Assembly (NCBI GenBank): GCA_036377055.1
Contig: DASUZD010000269.1
Span: 1-5,220, forward strand
Source: DASUZD01 sp036377055
GTDB taxonomy: Bacteria; Actinomycetota; Thermoleophilia; Gaiellales; Gaiellaceae
Direction of reading: 5' to 3'
DNA: 5,220 nt
Below, one piece after another: positions 1 to 5,220 of this stretch. The notes under the pieces are model-generated. The model saw nothing but the letters and a program-made list of their open reading frames with translations. It did no database searches and was not told the origin of the DNA. The first letter of the stretch is position 1, and each line of letters opens with the position of its first letter. Position numbers and translations under genes: made by a program.

Positions 1-1
1 C

Positions 2-142
2 GAGCACGTGGTCGCGCTGGCGATGCCCATCGCGGCCGACGTGTTCCGGATCCGTGACGGCGAGGAGGAAGGGCTCGTGATCGAGCTCCTCGCGCCGGGC
101 CTCATCCGCGTGGGCGGGATGGTTGCGCGGCGCGAAGGCTGA
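2..142 (+). CDS. C-terminal fragment of an unrecognised protein (5' end outside the window)
   Basis: An open frame enters from the left edge and ends at a TGA at 140-142, giving 46 visible residues (from EHVVALAMPIAADVF to GGMVARREG). The mix of hydrophobic strands and acidic turns, and the codon use with G/C third positions, look like real coding sequence. I do not recognise the family from this tail, and no catalytic or binding motif can be named. Its last 20 nt overlap the start of the GGT-like gene in another frame, so the two are probably cotranscribed and translationally coupled. The start, length and function cannot be seen here. Confidence 0.6.
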   Translation, partial: EHVVALAMPIAADVFRIRDGEEEGLVIELLAPGLIRVGGMVARREG

Positions 143-1535
143 GCGCCTCGCGGTAGCGGTCGCGGCCGGGCACCCTCAGACGGCGGCCGCGGGCGCCAAG
201 ATCCTCGCCGAAGGCGGAAGCGCGGCGGACGCTGCCGTCGCCGCCTCGCTCGCCTCGTGCGTGACCGAGACGGTGATGACGGGCCTGCTCGGCGGCGGTC
301 ACGCCATCTACTACGACGCCGAGAGCGGGGCCGCGCGCAACCTCGACTGCTTCGTCGCCGTCCCGGGACTCGGCGCCGAACCGCGGACTGCCGAGCTCGT
401 GCACCTCGAGGTTCCGTTCGGGACGGAGCTCGTGCACTACTCGGTCGGGCCGGCGTCCTGCGGCGTTCCCGGCCTGCCCGCGGGGCTCGGAGCGCTTTGG
501 AAGGCGCACGGCCGGCTGCCTTGGCCGCGTCTCGTTCGGCCGGCGCTCGAGCTCGCCCGCACCGGCACGGAGTTTCCGCCGGCGCACGCGGCCTGCCTCG
601 CCATGCTCGCGCCGGTGATGACGATGAACGAGGGCGCGCGGATCTACTCCCCCGGGGGATCGCTGCTCGAGGCCGGCGGGGTGCTCCGGCAGCCCGGGCT
701 CGCGAAGGCGTTCGAGCTCCTGGCCGACCAGGGGCCGGCGAGCGCGTACACGGGCACCATCGGCAGGGCTCTGCTCACGCTGTCGGACGAGCGCGGCGGC
801 CTCCTCACCGACGCCGACCTCGCCTCCTACGAAGCGACTTGGAGCGAGCCGGTCGCGGTCGATTACCTCGGCCGCCGTGCGCTCACGCGGAGCGGAATCT
901 CCGGCCTGCCCGAGACGCTCGTCCGCTTTCCACGGCTCCGCGGGCTCGCACCGGTCGACCGTGCGCTCCGGCTCGTCGAGGCGCTCGCGAGCGACGACGG
1001 CGACGACGTCGGCGACACGACGAACCTGGTCGCGATCGACGCCGAGGGGAGCGCGTGCGTCCTCACCTCAAGCCTCGGCCTCGGCTCCGGCGACTTCCTG
1101 CCGGGCCTCGACCTGCACCTGAACAGCATGCTCGGCGAGGCCGATCTCGTCCGTGGGCCGCTCGTCCCGGGCGACCGGATGGCAAGCATGATGGCGCCGA
1201 CGCTCGTCCTCGACGCCGACGGCCTGGAGCTCGCGGCGGGTGCCGCGGGCGGGACACGCCTCCGCAGTGCGCTCCTCCAGTCGATCGCGGGCGTCCTCGA
1301 CGAGGGGCTGCCGCCGCAGGACGCGGTCGCCAGGCCGAGGCTGCACCCGGCGGCGACGCTCGTGCACCTCGAGCCGGGATTCGAGCCCGAGGTCGCGCCG
1401 GCGCTCGAGTCAGCCGGCCACGCGACCCGCACCTGGCCCGCGTTCCACCACTACTTCGGCGGCGTCAGCCTGCTTGCGCGTTCCGGTGGCGCAGGCGATC
1501 CGCGAAGGAATGGTGCGGTGCGCGGGATCGAGTGA
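123..1535 (+). CDS. Gamma-glutamyltransferase-family (GGT-fold) Ntn-hydrolase, divergent and probably cytoplasmic
   Basis: This is a 470-residue member of the GGT family, whose classical members are autocleaved Ntn-hydrolases that move or hydrolyse the gamma-glutamyl group of glutathione. Visible family blocks are the N-terminal GGSAADAAVAA (31-41), LLGGG (55-59), the GVPGLPAGL region, GGLLTDADLASY, and the autocleavage site GDTTN, with T299 as the expected catalytic threonine and new N-terminus. The oxyanion-hole pair GG (376-377) and a C-terminal GDPRRNGAV also match. The start is TTG at 123. The frame has a stop at 78-80 and no ATG, GTG or TTG other than this one before the first conserved block; a weak GGGCGGG lies just upstream. 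There is no signal peptide, unlike secreted E. coli GGT of about 580 residues. The segment before T299 is roughly 50 residues shorter, and the usual PPSSGG motif reads SGISG. Several substrate-binding residues differ: the position of E. coli R114 is F77, N411 is G319, and S463 is M356. Family membership is secure, but activity on glutathione is doubtful. An acylase or another amidase is possible. Confidence 0.9.
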   Translation: MRGAKAERLAVAVAAGHPQTAAAGAKILAEGGSAADAAVAASLASCVTETVMTGLLGGGHAIYYDAESGAARNLDCFVAVPGLGAEPRTAELVHLEVPFGTELVHYSVGPASCGVPGLPAGLGALWKAHGRLPWPRLVRPALELARTGTEFPPAHAACLAMLAPVMTMNEGARIYSPGGSLLEAGGVLRQPGLAKAFELLADQGPASAYTGTIGRALLTLSDERGGLLTDADLASYEATWSEPVAVDYLGRRALTRSGISGLPETLVRFPRLRGLAPVDRALRLVEALASDDGDDVGDTTNLVAIDAEGSACVLTSSLGLGSGDFLPGLDLHLNSMLGEADLVRGPLVPGDRMASMMAPTLVLDADGLELAAGAAGGTRLRSALLQSIAGVLDEGLPPQDAVARPRLHPAATLVHLEPGFEPEVAPALESAGHATRTWPAFHHYFGGVSLLARSGGAGDPRRNGAVRGIE

Positions 1536-1692
1536 CGGACACCCAGCCGAGGTACCCGCAGTCAGGACAGCCGGGGTTCTCTCGCGCCGTCCCGCCGCCG
1601 GAAGGCTTCGCGTAGACGGAGCCGCATTCGAGGCAGCGAACGCTCTCGATTGCGGCGAGCGACCGATCGCGCCTCTCCGGCTTGCTTTCCAT
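1465..1692 (-). CDS. Small zinc-ribbon protein (two CxxC knuckles), function unknown
   Basis: This is a 75-residue protein with a clear zinc-ribbon pattern: CLEC at residues 20-23 and CPDC at 42-45, each followed by Gly and an aromatic position (CGSVY, CGYLGW). A Gly-rich turn with a basic residue, SGGGTAREN, lies between the knuckles. The four cysteines should bind one Zn ion. The ATG at 1692-1690 has no convincing Shine-Dalgarno sequence. The gene lies 69 nt after ribF on the same strand and may be the last gene of that operon or have its own promoter. Its final 71 nt run antisense into the end of the GGT-like gene, but the zinc ribbon ends before the overlap, so only a poorly constrained tail (after about residue 52) is shared. 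The knuckle sequence resembles small conserved actinobacterial zinc-ribbon proteins of unknown role. Nucleic-acid binding is possible but not shown. Confidence 0.72.
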   Translation of the reverse strand: MESKPERRDRSLAAIESVRCLECGSVYAKPSGGGTARENPGCPDCGYLGWVSVTRSRAPHHSFADRLRHRNAQAG

Positions 1693-1710
1693 GCCAGAGA
1701 GATGACTCCG

Positions 1711-1726
1711 AAGTTTGTGAAAACTT
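1711..1726. repeat. Short perfect inverted repeat in the gap between ribF and the zinc-ribbon gene
   Basis: AAGTTT-GTGA-AAACTT forms a perfect 6-bp stem with a 4-nt loop in a locally AT-rich island within very GC-rich DNA. It lies 18 nt upstream of the zinc-ribbon ATG on the - strand. It has no following T-tract in either direction, so it is not a classical terminator. It could be a small operator or a leader hairpin (the + strand loop would be a GNRA-type GUGA), or chance. I could not find a convincing -35/-10 pair around it. Confidence 0.3.
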
Positions 1727-1761
1727 GCGCCAAGCCGAGGCCTAGGATTCGTGAGGCTACG

Positions 1762-2625
1762 TCAGGGCCGGCGAGCGGCACGAGTCGCGTCCACGTCCCG
1801 CGCGATCTGCTCGACGAGCGCCTGCTCGCTCTCGAACGCCTGCTCGTCCCTCAGCCGCTGCCACAGCTCGACGACGAGCCGCCGGCCGTACAGGTCGCCG
1901 TCGAAGTCGAGCAGGAACGTCTCGACCTTCCGCTCCTCGCCGCCGTAGTGCGGGTTGACGCCGATCGAGATCGCCGCGCGACAGCCGGCGGCCGAGCCGG
2001 CGTAGATCCCGTAGCTCGGGACGAGCAGCGCGGGGTCGACGGCGAGGTTCGCTGTAGGGAAGCCGAGCGTGCCGCCGCGGCGGTCGCCGGAGACGACGGT
2101 CCCCTCGACCTCCGCCGGCCGGCCGAGCAGGCGGGCCGCTCCCTCGACCTCCCCGCCCCGCAGCAGCCGGCGGATCTCGGACGACGAGACGTTCTCGAGG
2201 AGCGGCACCGGGCGCGCCTCCAACCCGAGCCGGCGGAGCAGTGCGAGGTCGCCGCGGCGCTCGCGGCCGAAGCGGAAGTCCTCGCCCGCGACGACGGTCT
2301 CGGCGCCGATCCGGCGCAGGTACAGATCGGCGAACTGCTCCGGCTCGAGCGCGGCGAGGTCGAGCGTGAACTCGACGACGAGCGCCTCGTCGAGGCCGGC
2401 CTCCTCGAGGAGCTCCAGCCTGCGCTCTAGGGTCGTCAGCAGCTCAACCTGGTGGCCGAACGCGATCCGCGGGTGCGGCCAGAACGTGACGGCGGTCGAC
2501 GTCGCGCCCGTCGCGCGCGCGGCCTCGAGCACGCGCCGGTGACCGAGGTGCACGCCGTCGAAGGTGCCGATCGCGACCGCGCGCCGCGCCTCGCCGAGCT
2601 CCGCCCGATCGCGCACGACCTTCAT
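1762..2625 (-). CDS. ribF: Bifunctional riboflavin kinase / FAD synthetase
   Basis: This 287-residue enzyme phosphorylates riboflavin to FMN and adenylates FMN to FAD in the cytoplasm. The N-terminal nucleotidyltransferase domain shows GTFDGVHLGHR (20-30), PHP (50-52), GEDFRFGRERRGD (114-126) and SSSEIR (147-152), which is the family's ISSTxIR motif. The C-terminal riboflavin-kinase domain shows GTVVSGDRRGGTLGFPTAN (175-193), with the PTAN Mg/ATP motif at 190-193, then PSYGIYAG, SIGVNPHYGG and VETFLLDF, where E235 is the expected catalytic base. Length is close to the usual 300-315, and both activities look intact. One mild deviation is NPHYGG where NPTFGG is common. The ATG at 2625 shares an ATGA with the truB stop, which supports this start and translational coupling. 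No FMN riboswitch-like leader is visible, as expected for an internal operon gene. Confidence 0.97.
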   Translation of the reverse strand: MKVVRDRAELGEARRAVAIGTFDGVHLGHRRVLEAARATGATSTAVTFWPHPRIAFGHQVELLTTLERRLELLEEAGLDEALVVEFTLDLAALEPEQFADLYLRRIGAETVVAGEDFRFGRERRGDLALLRRLGLEARPVPLLENVSSSEIRRLLRGGEVEGAARLLGRPAEVEGTVVSGDRRGGTLGFPTANLAVDPALLVPSYGIYAGSAAGCRAAISIGVNPHYGGEERKVETFLLDFDGDLYGRRLVVELWQRLRDEQAFESEQALVEQIARDVDATRAARRP

Positions 2626-3275
2626 CCGAGCCGGGCCAACGCTTCCTCGGGCGGGACGATCGTCTCGGGATCGGCCTCGTCGACCGTGAACGGCCCGACC
2701 TCGGTCCGGCGCAGCGTCCGGCAGTGGCCGCCGAGCGCCTCGGCGATCGAGCGGACGTACGTGCCGGAGCCGACGCGCAGGTCGAGGCGCGCGACCCGGC
2801 CGTCGTAGCCGAGCAGATCGAGCGCGTGGACGACCGACCGGCGAACCGGCATCTCGACGTGCGCACCACGCCGCGCGAGCCGGTAGGCGCGCTCGCCGCC
2901 GATCTTCACCGCGGAGTACGCCGGGACGGGCAGCTCGACCTCGCCCCGGAGCCGAGCGAGCGCGGCCTCGAGCTCCTCTGGCCCCGGCGGCTCGCGCGGC
3001 TCGAGCTCGCCCTCCGGGTCGCCGGTCGAGCTCGTCGCGGTGAGGTCGACGTCGGTCACGTACCGTTTGTCGAGACCCACGAAGCGGCCGGCGAGCTTCG
3101 TCGCGCGGCCGAGCAGGACAAGCAGAAGCCCGGTCGCGAAGGGATCGAGCGTGCCGGCATGGCCGGCGCGCGCGCCGGTGCGGCTTCGCACGTCGCGAAC
3201 GATCGCGAACGACGAGGGGCCGGCGGGCTTGTCGACGAGCACGAGCCCCGCCGGGCTGAGCCCGCGCGGAACCAC
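2622..3275 (-). CDS. truB: tRNA pseudouridine-55 synthase, short form
   Basis: TruB isomerises U55 in the T-loop of tRNAs. The protein has 217 residues and starts at GTG 3275, two bases after the stop of the DHH gene. Visible motifs are LVLVDKPAGPSSF (11-23); GHAGTLDPFATGLLL, with catalytic Asp D44; KRYVTDVDL, with Y72 at the place of the conserved active-site Tyr; PVPAYSAVKIGGERAYRLAR; and GSGTYVRSIAEALG (169-182), with R175 as the conserved Arg. The sequence ends soon after LRRTEVGPFTVDEA, so the catalytic domain is complete. The C-terminal PUA or TruB_C-type domain that brings E. coli and B. subtilis TruB to a little over 300 residues is absent. The stop overlaps the ribF start as ATGA, so the end looks natural rather than caused by a frameshift. 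Confidence 0.96.
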   Translation of the reverse strand: MVPRGLSPAGLVLVDKPAGPSSFAIVRDVRSRTGARAGHAGTLDPFATGLLLVLLGRATKLAGRFVGLDKRYVTDVDLTATSSTGDPEGELEPREPPGPEELEAALARLRGEVELPVPAYSAVKIGGERAYRLARRGAHVEMPVRRSVVHALDLLGYDGRVARLDLRVGSGTYVRSIAEALGGHCRTLRRTEVGPFTVDEADPETIVPPEEALARLG

Positions 3276-3277
3276 AG

Positions 3278-4285
3278 CTAGGCCGCCGGCTGCGTCGCCG
3301 CGGCGGCCGCCTGGTACTCCCGCCGCACGAAGTCCGTGATCTCAGCGATCGAGGCGTCGCTCGAGAAGCCTGCCGCCTGACGGTGGCCGCCCCCGCCGGA
3401 CTTCCGCGCGATCGCGGAGACGTCGAGCTCGTCCTTGCTCGCGCGTAGGCTGACGCGGCGGAGCGGGCCGTCGGTGCGCGGCGGCTCGCGGATCAGCGCC
3501 GCCATCTCCGCGCCCTCGACCGCTCGCAGGTAGTCGATGATCCCCTCCGAGTACGGCTCCGCGGCGCCGACCTCGCCGAAGTCGGTCCGCAGAAGGTACG
3601 AGACGACGATCGCCCCGCCCTCGTACACCTGCGCCCGCTCGAGCGCGCGCGCGAGCAGCTTCAGCTTCGCGAACTGGACCGTCTCGTACACGCCCTGGAA
3701 GACGCGGTGCACGTCGGCGCCGGACTCGACGAGCTCTGCCGCCAGCCGCAGCGCCTTCGGCGTCGTGTTCGCGTACTGGAAGCGGCCGGTGTCGGTGACG
3801 AGCGCGATGTAGAGCGTCTCGGCGATCTCGGGCGTCAGCCGCACGCCGAGCTCGCGGAAGACGTCGCGCAGCAGCTCACCCGTCGACGAGGCGGTCGCGT
3901 CGATCAGGTTGATCTGCGCGAAGCGCGTGTTGTCGTGGTGGTGGTCGATGTCGAGCGAGAGCGGGACGCGCCCGAGAACGTCGGGGTCGGCGATCCTGCT
4001 CTCGTTCGCGCAGTCCAGCGCGACGAACACGCGCTCGGAGACATCGTCCGGCCACCGCCGCAGTAGCCCCTCGAGCGGCATGAACCCGTACTCGCCGGGG
4101 AGCGGCGCGTCGCCGTAGAGGACCATCACCGCGTCCTTCCCGAGCTGCTCGAGCGCGAGCTTCGTCGCGAGCAGCGAGCCGAGCGCGTCGCCGTCGGGGT
4201 TCTCGTGGGTTGTCAGCAGGAACTGGTGGTGCGAGCGCAGCGCCTCTGCGACCGCGGCGAGATCATTCGTCCCCTGCGAGCTCAT
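3278..4285 (-). CDS. nrnA: DHH/DHHA1-family phosphoesterase (NrnA-type oligoribonuclease / pAp phosphatase)
   Basis: This 335-residue two-domain protein is of the family that degrades 2-5-nt RNAs and dephosphorylates pAp; some relatives cleave cyclic-di-AMP or pApA. The N-terminal DHH domain shows HENPDGDALGS (27-37, metal-binding Asp residues), VALDCAN (D91), the signature DHH at 114-116 inside DIDHHHDNTRF, ASSTGELL, and ALVTDTGRFQY with D165. The C-terminal DHHA1 domain carries SGGGGHRQAAGF (296-307), the substrate-binding GGGH motif. All expected metal ligands are visible, so it should be active. It ends in an Ala-rich tail (AAAAATQPAA). The ATG at 4285 lies inside rbfA (23-nt overlap), with no clear Shine-Dalgarno sequence, which suggests coupling. 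It sits between rbfA and truB, the typical place of this family in Gram-positive genomes. Which substrate is used cannot be told from the sequence. Confidence 0.93.
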   Translation of the reverse strand: MSSQGTNDLAAVAEALRSHHQFLLTTHENPDGDALGSLLATKLALEQLGKDAVMVLYGDAPLPGEYGFMPLEGLLRRWPDDVSERVFVALDCANESRIADPDVLGRVPLSLDIDHHHDNTRFAQINLIDATASSTGELLRDVFRELGVRLTPEIAETLYIALVTDTGRFQYANTTPKALRLAAELVESGADVHRVFQGVYETVQFAKLKLLARALERAQVYEGGAIVVSYLLRTDFGEVGAAEPYSEGIIDYLRAVEGAEMAALIREPPRTDGPLRRVSLRASKDELDVSAIARKSGGGGHRQAAGFSSDASIAEITDFVRREYQAAAAATQPAA

Positions 4286-4604
4286 CGATGAGTTGTGTCA
4301 TGCGGACCCCCCGCTCGACCGACGGATCGTACTCGAAGGCCAGCTGAGGGGTTCTCTTCATCCTGAGCTCGCGGGCGATCCGCGCCTGGAGCACGCCGTG
4401 GGCCGCGGTGAGGCCGGCCAGGCTCGCCTCGCGCTTGCGCTCCGAGCCGAGCACGCTGACGAAGACGCGCGCCTGGCGAAGGTCGGGCGAGGCCTTGACG
4501 CCGGTGACCGTGACGAACCCGATCCGCGGGTCCTTCAGCTCGCCGATGCCCTCGGAGAGCACCTCCTTCAGCGACTCGTTCACGCGCCGCATCCGCCCGG
4601 TCAT
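4263..4604 (-). CDS. rbfA: 30S ribosome-binding factor A
   Basis: RbfA binds free 30S subunits and helps late 16S rRNA maturation, including cold adaptation. The 113-residue protein has the single KH-like fold of the family: an N-terminal helix RMRRVNESLKEVLSEGI, strand LKDPRIGFVTVTGVKASPDL, strand QARVFVSVLG, a helix with LTAAHGVLQARIAREL, and a final strand MKRTPQLAFEYDPSVERG followed by a helix. The turn usually written AxG is AHG here. The start chosen is ATG at 4604 (MTGRMRRVNE); an internal ATG at 4592 (MRRVNE) is the alternative, and neither has a good Shine-Dalgarno sequence. The frame stays open for another 160 codons upstream, but that stretch is antisense to the permease gene and low-complexity, so it is not part of RbfA. 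This is the first gene of the operon within the window, since the next gene upstream is divergent. Confidence 0.95.
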   Translation of the reverse strand: MTGRMRRVNESLKEVLSEGIGELKDPRIGFVTVTGVKASPDLRQARVFVSVLGSERKREASLAGLTAAHGVLQARIARELRMKRTPQLAFEYDPSVERGVRMTQLIDELAGDE

Positions 4605-4626
4605 GGGTGTATTCAAGCGGGGGATG
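4603..4626. promoter_or_regulatory. Near-zero divergent junction between rbfA and the permease gene
   Basis: The rbfA start (complement of 4602-4604) and an in-frame ATG of the permease at 4603-4605 overlap in one palindromic CATG. With the permease start preferred at 4624, only 19 bp separate the genes, and 31 bp if rbfA starts at 4592. The minus strand TTGAAT at 4612-4617 is a weak -10-like element, correctly spaced for a leaderless rbfA transcript, but I see no good -35. Promoters for one or both genes must therefore lie inside the neighbour's coding sequence, or one gene is transcribed from elsewhere. Confidence 0.35.
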
Positions 4627-5220
4627 CACGCCGTTGTTCTGGTCCTCGTTGCCGCGTGGTGCTTCACGACCGCACTCGCGGGCGGCCTCGCCGGCCTCGT
4701 GCTCGGGAACATCCGGCTGCCGGCGCTGCTTCTCGTCGCCTCGACGCCCGCCGCCGGCGCGGGCGCGAACATCGGCGTCTCGGCCGTCGCTGCCGCGAGC
4801 GCGGGCGCGGCGCACGTTCGGGCCGGTCGCGTCGACTGGCGGCTCGTCGCATGGATGCTTCCGCCGTCCGTCGCCGGCGCCGTGGCGGGCGGCCTGGTTT
4901 CAGGCGCTTTGCCGTCGCACGTCCTGCTCGCCGTGATCGGCGGCGCTCTGCTCGTATTCGGGATCGACCTGCTGCGGCCGAAGCGGGCGGCCGCGGCGCG
5001 GGTCCGGAGCGAGCCGGACGTTCGCGCGGCCGTCGTCGCCGGCGCGCTGATCGGCTTCCTCGGCGGGCTCGTCGGTCTGATCCTCGGCACGCTCCGGCTG
5101 CCGGCTCTCCTGCGCTACGTCGGGGAGGCGCCCGCTCGAGCGATCGGGACGAACCTCGTGGTCGGGGTCGCGGTCGGCGTGGCCGGCGTCGTGGGGCACC
5201 TTCCCGGCGGCGTCGACTGG
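4624..5220 (+). CDS. TauE/SafE-family membrane permease (C-terminus outside the window)
   Basis: The frame is open to the right edge and gives 199 visible residues. The protein is strongly hydrophobic, with about five to six membrane segments separated by short basic loops, such as HVRAGRVDWR (64-73) and RPKRAAAARVR (118-128). It shows the internal two-fold repeat of the TauE/SafE (DUF81) family: GGLAGLVLGNIRLPALL (20-36) matches GGLVGLILGTLRLPALL (147-163). The segment from N49 to DW72 (ANIGVS, then RVDW) matches N177 to DW199 (TNLVVG, then GVDW). The family includes proposed sulfite, sulfonate and other organic-anion exporters; the substrate here is unknown. The common GIGGG turn of many members is replaced by GL(I/V)LG. 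The ATG at 4624 puts a hydrophobic segment straight at the N-terminus. An in-frame ATG at 4603 would add MGVFKRG. Neither has a well-placed ribosome-binding site. About 50 residues or more are probably missing beyond the window. Confidence 0.85.
   Translation, partial: MHAVVLVLVAAWCFTTALAGGLAGLVLGNIRLPALLLVASTPAAGAGANIGVSAVAAASAGAAHVRAGRVDWRLVAWMLPPSVAGAVAGGLVSGALPSHVLLAVIGGALLVFGIDLLRPKRAAAARVRSEPDVRAAVVAGALIGFLGGLVGLILGTLRLPALLRYVGEAPARAIGTNLVVGVAVGVAGVVGHLPGGVDW

Noticed and set aside
257..1615. Long + strand open frame (about 450 codons) overlapping the GGT-like gene
   Set aside because: It is Arg/Ala/Pro-rich with no domain pattern and follows the GGT gene in another frame; a high-GC shadow.
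1536..1761. Possible rho-independent terminators for the GGT-like gene or ribF
   Set aside because: No GC-rich hairpin followed by a T-tract is visible on either strand; the one inverted repeat is AT-rich and lacks a T-tract.
1410..1781. Longer - strand frame covering the zinc-ribbon gene
   Set aside because: It lacks the CxxC pattern, overlaps the end of ribF, and is less protein-like than the zinc-ribbon frame.
1240..2430. Long + strand open frame of about 396 codons across ribF
   Set aside because: It runs antisense to well-supported ribF motifs and through the end of the GGT-like gene; its composition is that of a shadow frame.
2626..2700. FMN riboswitch ahead of ribF
   Set aside because: The region upstream of ribF is truB coding sequence with an ATGA junction, leaving no untranslated leader.
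4605..5090. N-terminal extension of rbfA of about 160 residues
   Set aside because: The frame is open upstream only because stops are rare in high GC; it is Pro/Thr/Ala/Arg-rich and antisense to the permease with its clear internal repeat.
1..5220. CRISPR array, mobile element, tRNA or rRNA genes, or a defence or biosynthetic system
   Set aside because: I saw no regularly spaced repeats, transposase or integrase motifs, cloverleaf-like segments or clustered unknown effector genes; most of the window is conserved housekeeping sequence.

Overview
The window is about 70% G+C and almost fully coding. The style suggests a high-GC actinobacterial-type genome, and a Thermoleophilia/Gaiellales-like lineage is my best guess. 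That placement rests on the protein flavour and gene order only, not on a marker gene, so treat it as moderate to low confidence.

Layout: on the + strand, the 3' end of an unrecognised gene (to 142) overlaps a complete gamma-glutamyltransferase-fold gene (123-1535). On the - strand, read from right to left, is a compact RNA-maturation and cofactor block: rbfA (4604-4263), a DHH/DHHA1 phosphoesterase of the NrnA type (4285-3278), truB (3275-2622) and ribF (2625-1762). These genes overlap or abut, with junctions of a 23-nt overlap, a 2-nt gap and a 4-nt ATGA overlap, so they are very likely one translationally coupled transcript. After ribF and a 69-nt gap comes a small two-CxxC zinc-ribbon protein (1692-1465), whose tail overlaps the 3' end of the GGT-like gene in antisense. 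On the right, a TauE/SafE-type membrane permease (4624 to beyond 5220) diverges from rbfA with almost no intergenic space.

How they fit together: RbfA matures the 30S subunit, the DHH protein recycles nanoRNA or pAp, TruB makes tRNA pseudouridine-55, and RibF makes FMN and FAD. This is the widespread bacterial rbfA-DHH-truB-ribF cluster. Two things differ from the common arrangement: nusA/infB are not immediately upstream of rbfA, and rpsO is not immediately downstream of ribF, where the zinc-ribbon gene sits instead.

I see no CRISPR array, tRNA or rRNA gene, insertion sequence, phage gene or defence system. The points most worth a second look are the GGT-like enzyme, which keeps the Ntn-hydrolase catalytic threonine but has lost most residues that bind the gamma-glutamyl group; the uncharacterised zinc-ribbon protein; the TruB without a C-terminal RNA-binding domain; and the near-zero divergent junction between rbfA and the permease.
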